This document shows positions 57,177-64,000 of a stretch of 64,000 bases of DNA, piece by piece. The stretch's first letter is position 1; each line of letters starts with the position of its first letter. The DNA lies in the NCBI RefSeq assembly GCF_000264995.1, contig NW_006767434.1, forward strand, positions 2,010,004 through 2,074,003, written 5' to 3'. The stretch comes from Punctularia strigosozonata HHB-11173 SS5. Lineage: Eukaryota; Basidiomycota; Agaricomycetes; Corticiales; Punctulariaceae. The position numbers and the translations under genes are program-made. The notes below the pieces were generated by a model. The model had not been told where the DNA came from, made no database searches, and was given only the letters and a program-made list of their open reading frames with translations.

Positions 57177-59180
57177 ATGTCTGCTCCCGAGAAGGACATC
57201 CTGCCTTATTATCCTCCGCCTCCCGCTGGATACCGCCGCGGATTGGAAGGCTTTCAGAGCAAGAAGGGCTCGGCGTGCTGGAAAACGCTATCTCTCGCTG
57301 CCGTGGCGATATTCGTCCTTCTGTGCTACCGACAGCCTTTTGCGCTACGAGACCCTCTGAGGCTCCCTGGTCATCGGTGCGGGTCTAGCACGAATTTCAC
57401 AGCAACGGACCCCGCGGAGACGTACCCAGGTCTCCCCACGCTCAACATCACCAAGTCCATCTCGCGCAAATGGGCAAGTTTTACGCCTTGGCACCCCGTC
57501 GCGAACTATACCCCGCCACCGGAAGGCTGCACTATCACCCAGGTATGGGTAGCTGTTCGTGAGTCTCTGGCGGCATGCACTCACCAAAATCGGATGGTCG
57601 TATGACCTCTCAGGTTAACCTGGTACGTTCATCCTCGCACCCAAATTTCTTGGATTGTGCACGTGCATGAGCGCTCATCTATCTCTCGTTGCTTAGCTTC
57701 AGAGACACGGAGCGCGTCGGCCCTCCAGCGACGACGGTGATCTCTACGCGAAGTCCGTCAAGAAGCTCGTCCGGGCTTCGAAACACTCGGCACACGTGGA
57801 CTCTTCTCTGAAATGGCTCAAGCATTACCATTACGACCTCGGTGAGGCCGACTTGATTGGACTAGGCGCAGAGCAGTGAGCAGGACGTTTTATGCATCAT
57901 CACCTCGTCCGATGAACTTAGAGTGTTCAGGTCGTTCTACGCCGGTCAACTAGACTACGAACGCTACGCCAAACTCGGTCTTATCTCTTCTCAGAACGTT
58001 CCGTTCGTCCGGGCGTCTGGCAAGCAGCGCGTCGTCGACTCGGCCACCAACTGGACGGCGGGAGTCGCCCACGAGAGCGAACTGGACGAAATCCCGTTGA
58101 AGGTGATTATCCCCGAAGAGAAAGGGATCAATAATACCCTCAACGACGATATGTGCCCGAGCAGCACGAAAGGCGGCAGAGAGACCCACCTATGGTACGT
58201 TCATCGGCCCCTTTGCGTTTGGATCTTTCGTTGACTTTCCTGCTATTGAAGGCTTGATACGTGGGGCCCCGCAGTCCGCGACAGGATCAACGAGCTTGCA
58301 TTCGGCAAGTCAGTCAAGAAGACGAAGAAGAAGCACCTCCTCGACCTCGACGACGTGTACAACGTGATGTCCACCTGCGTCTTCGGAACTGTCGTCCACA
58401 ACGCGTCCAGCCCGTTCTGCGACCTATTTGAGGAAGACGAGTGGGCTAAATTTGAGTACTACGGAGATCTGGAGAAGTTCTATGGGCGAGGGTGAGCCGT
58501 TTTGGCACGAACGGCACACGTATCAATATTGAGTCAGATATGGGTACGTAGGTACGGGCAAGACCTCGGACCTGTGCAAGGCGTCGGCTACGTCAACGAG
58601 CTCCTCGCTCGCCTCACCAACACTCCGGTGGTCGATAACACTCAGACGAACAAGACGCTCGACTCCGACCCGGCGACGTTCCCGCTGGGAAAGACATTTT
58701 ACGCAGATTTCAGTCACGAGAACGTGGGTGCCGCTGTTTCTGTATGACTCGGATGGGTTTGCTGATTCGCTGTTTATGCAGCTGATGGCAGCCGTGTATG
58801 CCGCACTGGGCCTTTTCAAGGAAGAACAAGGCTGGCCATTGGACCCTGAGCGCATGGACCCTAACCGCATCTGGCGCGCGTCCCGCATCACGCCATTCAG
58901 CACGCGACTCGTGGTCGAGAAGTTGGCCTGCGAGGATGTCGACAGCGAACCCGACCTTGTGACAAGCCAGAGCGAAGTGGCGAAGTCGACGCTGGTTGCC
59001 GAGTACGTGCGCATTTTGGTGAACGACGCGGTGCACCCGCTCGAGCACTGTTCCGAGGCTGGGAATGGGGGCGAGAGGGGCGACGGATTATGTACGCTCA
59101 AGGCGTTCGTCGAGAGCCAGGCGTATGCGAGGAGCCAGGGAGGCGGAGATTGGGAAAGGTGCGGGTGGAAAGTCGAGTGA
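57177..59180 (+). CDS. Membrane-anchored histidine acid phosphatase (phytase-like)
   Basis: Phosphomonoester hydrolase of the histidine acid phosphatase family. The start at 57177 gives [20 protein letters not shown], a cytosolic Pro-rich stub, then one helix ([18 protein letters not shown]), so the enzyme faces outside or the lumen. The catalytic histidine is in RHGARRPSS (exon starting about 57698). Further: [98 protein letters not shown] and FYADFSHEN. The latter holds the proton-donor place, usually HD in phytases and here HE. It ends with [15 protein letters not shown] and CGWKVE. About six introns. A phytase or a general acid phosphatase cannot be told apart from sequence. An ATATAA element lies at 57105-57110, about 67 bases before the start. 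Confidence 0.9.
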
Positions 59181-59458
59181 GGCAATATACCCCGATCGGT
59201 GACGGAGGACGCTACATCCTTCAAGTTTAAATTAAATGGATGGATCCTGCTACTGTTTGAAGTTTATACTTGTGATCTACACATCCTATCGGATCCTTTG
59301 CCTGTTGCGGCACGGAGTCTTGACCTAAAAACTCGCTCAATAGCGGTTCCAGAGATTGTGCACCGCGTCGGAGAGTAGAACGATGATTCGTACATATTCA
59401 AACCTGGTGCAGTTTTGTTAGATACATGGATATACCTTTGTAACGTCTCGATCCAATC

Positions 59459-61744
59459 TTAGATATTGTAGCCAATGTTGTGCTCGATACCCATCTGTGC
59501 CAACTCCTTCCACGCACTCCAGAGGTCTGCATCGTCGTCGGACAAGGTAGCACCGACCGAACCGGCACTATCGACTTTCTGGAAGGGCATCTCATCGACA
59601 TCACAAAGCAGATGTTTCTCCTCTTGGACCTTCCCGTGTAGCATGTAATCCCGGACCCTGCGTGCCGTACACGCAGACGCGGCGCTGATGGAGCAGTGGC
59701 CATAACCGTCCTTCTGTTGGATCAGTCGCGCGTTGTTGCCAACGCGATCGATGGCCATCTGCGCGTGTACGAGTGGAGTGACCGGATCGTAGGTGTTTGA
59801 GAGAACAAGCATGGGGGTGTTTAGCGTGTCGTTCGGCAAGGAAAACGAGCCGGCGTGGCGGAGCGTCGCGCGTGGAGGGGGCTTCTCCGGGAAGAGGGAC
59901 GCGCAGGTCATGAAACCGAGATGGCCTTCGGCGAAACGCATCGTATATTTAGCTGACGAATCCAGGATCATGGAGGCCATTTCGGGAATAGTTGGCTGGG
60001 GACGAGACTCGTCGTACGCTTTTGCATCCGCACACTGATAAAGACGTTAGGCCCATTTCCGCTTAGAAAAAATTGAGCTGGCACCGACCAAGACGTAACT
60101 GCCGGAGTATGCGCTGGTATCAGGTTCTTGGGCGCTCTTCCCTTCAATACGAGTCAGGGTCGCATTGACAAGCTTCGTGAGGTCGGCGTGGAAGAATGCG
60201 TCATAGAGCTGCTCAGCAAGACCGGGCCAAGACTGTATGCGATACATGTTCTGGAAAGGGGTCAGTGCGAGTCGCGAACAAGTCGGAGGGATGACATGCC
60301 GTGAACATCAACCGACGGACACTGGAAGCAGTCGCAACGGATGGGACCGATAGGTTATAGACCGCTTGCGGTTCAGCGTATAGAGAGTCTATCAGTCCAT
60401 CTATACGATGAACGATCTCCTTTGGACTGAGTTCAGCAAGTGCGCATTGAGTGGTGTTCTTCGACGCCGAGCAAGTAGTTGCGAAACCGTCTACAATCTT
60501 GTCGATGTCCTGGAGACCTTCTGAATAGCAGAAGAACGGATTGTCGTTAGCTATGTTCAAGCCGAAGGTGACTGGTAACTGACGGTCAAGAACGTTGTGA
60601 GGATAATCATTCCAAATATCCGCGTTTACAACCCCGTCAATGATAATACGCCCAATGCGGGCTGGAGGGAGGAGTTTGATCAGATATTGACCGATCACCG
60701 TTCCGTACGAGAAGCCCCAGTCTAGCGAAGATAGTTCAGGATCAGATATTGTGTGGTTCATGCAAGAACCCACAATTGATCGGCTTATCCTCTCCTTCTA
60801 TGAGGTTCGCCAAGTAGTCGATATCGCGAACGACATAATCAGTACCTTTAATGTTCGGATGGTTAAGACTGAGTTCAGGGAAGTTTCGTGCAAACGGGAT
60901 GACCTGACTTACCAACGAAGGATATCTCTTCTCCGGTCCTCTCCACGCATTTTGGAGCAAGGCTCCGGTATGCGGCCAAGATTCCACCAAGCTGTGTCTG
61001 GATATGATCCTGAACACGCTCTTTGTTTGCATCCGTGACATTCGTAGGCAATTCAAGCGAGAACTCGTTGTGTTGCGCCGAGAATAAAGCTTGGTCCAAT
61101 TTTGATTCGAAGCACGACACGTAGGGGAGCGTCTTGTTGACTCCGCGTGGATCGAAACCAACGAGATCGAACTTGCCTAAGCGCTGATGAGCGGAAAGCA
61201 TCGTGGCTAGTGGACTCCCTTACCCTCAAATATGCGTGACAATATGGGGCCACGGGTGAACGTGAAGCCAGTACCCGAACCTCCTGGGCCACCGGGATTG
61301 AGGAATATAGCTCCTTGCCTGTAGGCGAGTCAGGACGACCATTTGACTCTCCATTGGAGTCCTGTCACCGCACCTATTCTTACGGTCTATCGCGAGATAA
61401 CGAGTGACCGCGATTGAGACGGTACGCGAGTCCGACTCGTTGCCATAATCAAGCGGCACGGTGACGTCGGCGCATTGGAACCCGGGGAAATCCTCAGGTC
61501 CGCTTCCACAGGATTTCCAGTCCACTAAAGCCGTAGTAGCTGAAAGCGCTCTGTTTGATACTGAGAACTCTTGGAAGAGATGAAGACAGGGGTTGTAGCC
61601 ATGAAAGAACCAAGCGAAGGTGAGAGCGGCAGTAACAAAAACCCGAACGCCATGAGCTCGCCAGGTCTTGCTGCATTCAAGGTGGCGACGAGAGTCGTTG
61701 GCCGGCAACATCAAGCCTGCACCGTCATCTCGTGAAGTCCCCAT
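59459..61744 (-). CDS. Alpha/beta hydrolase with TAP-like C-terminal domain (S33 peptidase-like)
   Basis: Related to tripeptidyl aminopeptidases of peptidase family S33. The start at 61744 (MGTSRDDGAGLMLPAND) was chosen because it leaves a short cytosolic stub before the membrane helix (VFVTAALTFAWFFHGYNPCL); the frame is open upstream to 61966. Core: WKSCGSGPEDFPGFQCADVTVPLDYGN, then the oxyanion strand NPGGPGGSGTGFTF, FDLVGFDPRGVNKTLPYVSCF, DYLANLIEGE and the nucleophile elbow GFSYGTVIGQYL. The TAP C-terminal domain has TPMLVLSNTYDPVTPLVHAQMA (acid) and DGYGHCSIS (catalytic His). The end is WKELAQMGIEHNIGYNI. About seven introns. It sits tail-to-tail with the phosphatase gene and next to aspartic protease 2. 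A membrane-anchored exopeptidase is the likely role; ester substrates cannot be excluded. Confidence 0.88.
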
Positions 61745-61997
61745 CGTGCACCGAAGCAAGTCAATATTTTGCATCGGACACGAAGTCATATGCCTGTCCG
61801 CAGTATCAGTACCGCGGCCCGCATGGCTCATTGTTATTCTTGTGTGATACCGCAGCCTCACAGCCAGAAAGGCACTCACACTGCCAGCATGTATCACTTT
61901 GGCGATGCAATTAAATTCCGAGACCACTTTCACGGTTGGTGACGCACTAAAATATACGGACCACAATCGATCCTAGCACAGATCTACGAATACAACT

Positions 61998-63897
61998 CTA
62001 CAACAATACAACGGACGTAGTGTAGCAGAGCAACAGAGTCCCTATGAGAACCATATTTCCTCTGATCTGATTGGCAGAATTAGTAGCTTGCGTGAAAGAG
62101 ATTGGAGATGAAGCCCCAGGGGTGAAGTTGCTGATGAGTCCGGCTTGATACAACTTGAAGTTGACGACATCGGCCACCGTATTGTAACGTGGAGGGGGCG
62201 AAGCAGGGGCAAGTCCCACCCGCAGATTCCCGATATCATACACAGACGTCCATGACTTGAGAAACGTATCTCCGAACTGGGCATGATGATGGTTGAACAA
62301 GGTCAGCTATTACCTTTTCAATGAGCGAAGCGAACGACTGACTATAGCCGTCAGTGGCGGGCCGTCAAGTGCAGGGCCTTCCACGGTCATGAAAGGTAGC
62401 AAGCACGCGAGACGTCCTTTCTCGACGCCTGTGTGTTTTGCTAGACCAGTGGTGTTTACAGGGAAGACATCCCAAACAAGGTCCTCCATGGAGAAATCGA
62501 AATCACTGCCGTTGATGCGGAGCGCGATCCCGGGGAGAGTCGAGGAACAGTCAACGTAGAGATTGTAGCCAATGCCGTCTTCCTTGACTGCCTTGCCTCC
62601 CACCGCTTTGGCGAGCGCTTTGATCATCGCGTTGGGCAAAGTCACGAATTCCGTACCCGTGTCCATCTATGCATCGCTCTACGTGAGCATTAATGATGCA
62701 AAGTAATATGACTTGTGTACGCACCATGGCCTGCAAACCTGCGGTCCCATGTACTAGGTGGGAATTCACATATAGACCATCGGCGGCTACCTGCCACCAT
62801 GTTTGTGAAATGATAGGGAAATAGGAAATGTTACCGGTGAACTGGTCAATGCAACGATTAGCATACGGGGGATTGAATTTTTTGGCCATCGCATACAGTT
62901 GTGTCATCCACGCCACCAACGGTGAAAGAACCAGAGGTCACAGTCCCATTGCTTTCGGTTGTCACTTGATCACCGAGACTATCGTAGCCCCGCCCAAGAT
63001 AGAAACTGAACAACGGCTCGGAAAGAATGCCGGAGTACGCTAGTTGTTCCATGAAAGTTGGGGTTTGAGAGAATGATATGGCGCTCCATGCAAGTCCTAT
63101 AATCCCCGATAGCGCTTCATATGCTAAGCCTGACGATGGAGTTATGGTGGCTGTTTCGACCGTTGTGTCGTCGACGGTAAAACCGGCCAGACTGACCCGG
63201 TCCGTACCAACTTCGGCAACAGTGTTGCTCCCGTCATCATAGCTGGTAGGAATCGACTGAGTACTACTGTGAAGATTGTTAACGAAACAAAAATCCTACG
63301 ATATGCCAACCGTTCGGTCCAAGTCCAAAAACGTGGACGATGAACTTTTGTTGAAGGTGTTCGGTACGCCAACGCTTCCGGTACTGGCTAGCCAAAGGTC
63401 GGAGCTGCCCGTGTCAGCCTGGACGATCATTGGTTGCGGAGGGCTCCCGACTTGGACCTATCGAGATAAGCGACAATTTAACCGGACACTATTTGAAAGA
63501 CATACTGTCAAATAATATCCAAAATCTGCTCCGATCAACTGCCAGCCCGACCAGACTATGGATCCTGTTAATGTCGATTACCAAGAGTTTCATGGGTCAT
63601 CCTACAGTCTGTCAAATTCACGGACGAGCGAGAGGTGCGCTGAATGGGTTTCGGCTCGGCATGGGAGGGGTACACGCCCTCTTCCTCACGACGCAAACCG
63701 CTTTTCAAGTCTTGGTGCCAATTTAACGCGCGTATTCTTTGCGTAGCACGAGCAGCTTGACGTTGCATCCACTGCGTCTTCAACCGTCCGATAGACAAGG
63801 CTCGGGTAGACAGCGGAAACGTCGTCGAAGACACAGCAATGGGGACTTGACTCATCACGAGAAGGAAAAGGCAGGAAATATGGAAAAGGGGGGCCAT
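61998..63897 (-). CDS. Aspartic protease 2 (A1 family), probably GPI-anchored
   Basis: Pepsin-like surface protease, paralogous to the gene at 53067-54913. The start at 63897 gives the signal peptide MAPLFHISCLFLLVMSQVPIAVSS. The first active Asp lies in QPMIVQADTGSSDLWLAS, the second in AGLQAMMDTGTEFVTLPNAM, across an intron at about 62669-62725. Shared blocks with protease 1: LSGIIGLAWSAIS, FMEQLAYSGILSEPLFSFYLGRG, QFTGNISYFPIISQTWW, CSSTLPGIALRINGSDF, LACLLPFMT and FGDTFLKSWTSVYDIGNLRVGLA. The end is Ser/Asn-rich with a hydrophobic tail (GNMVLIGTLLLCYTTSVVLL), the form of a GPI signal. Glu follows the second DTGT where Ser is usual (DTGTE versus DTGTS), a small departure from the family. 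About seven introns. A TATA-like element lies 76-82 bases upstream. Confidence 0.91.
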
Positions 63898-63972
63898 CGG
63901 TAAGAATAGCGGAGCTATGGCAAAGATGTAGACTGGGAAGAGGATGCCATGGGTCTGACCGTATCGACCTAG

Positions 63973-63979
63973 TTATAAA
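63973..63979 (-). promoter_or_regulatory. TATA-like element of aspartic protease 2
   Basis: Minus strand TTTATAA stands about 76-82 bases before the start codon at 63897. Confidence 0.5.
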
Positions 63980-64000
63980 GGGCACACCGAGAAAGGGACG

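Overview
This window is nuclear DNA of a filamentous basidiomycete, most likely an Agaricomycete of the wood-decay (Polyporales-like) type. The evidence is the gene architecture: most genes are cut by many 45-70 bp GT-AG introns and packed closely on both strands. It is also the gene content: a class I hydrophobin, a tandem pair of coiled-coil proteins of a type I know from mushroom-forming fungi, tandem F-box genes, GPI-type aspartic proteases and an OPT transporter. The species call is inference. Exon borders below were placed by eye from splice signals, reading frame and family similarity.

Layout. 0-4 kb: 5' part of pyruvate decarboxylase (-) and a secreted protein with an internal 148-codon duplication (-). 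4-6.3 kb: no convincing gene. 6.3-9.6 kb: an Erg26-like sterol C4-decarboxylase (-) diverging from a borealin-like gene (+). 9.9-14.1 kb: two tandem paralogues with matching introns (+). 14.3-18.5 kb: RNase P/MRP subunit POP1 (-) diverging from a small mitochondrial membrane protein (+). 18.5-21 kb: no gene assigned. 21-24.3 kb: hydrophobin (+), ARL8 GTPase (-) and an unknown Ser/Pro-rich protein (+). 24.3-30.9 kb: a full-length ABCC transporter (-) with an 11-nt microexon. 31-34.7 kb: gene-poor. 34.8-42.8 kb: an oligopeptide transporter (+) and an SV2-like MFS transporter (-). 43.1 kb: tRNA-Thr(AGT). 43.7-47.3 kb: two intronless paralogous F-box genes (-) with a TA-flanked MITE between them; the MITE edge supplies the stop codon of the second F-box gene. 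47.7-52.3 kb: a C2-domain protein (+) and a membrane-anchored serine beta-lactamase-like protein (-). 53-63.9 kb: two GPI-type A1 aspartic proteases, a Hst2/SIRT2-class sirtuin, a membrane-anchored histidine acid phosphatase and a membrane-anchored tripeptidyl-peptidase-like alpha/beta hydrolase.

Working together: there is no clear biosynthetic cluster. A loose theme is nutrient acquisition at the cell surface (aspartic proteases, tripeptidyl-peptidase-like hydrolase, acid phosphatase, oligopeptide and MFS transporters), interspersed with housekeeping genes (POP1, borealin, ARL8, ERG26, PDC, sirtuin). I did not find a clearly new multi-gene system. The most unusual items are the MITE that ends an F-box reading frame, two microexons, the tandem paralogues with one frame-neutral intron, and the conservative change in the acid phosphatase proton-donor motif.
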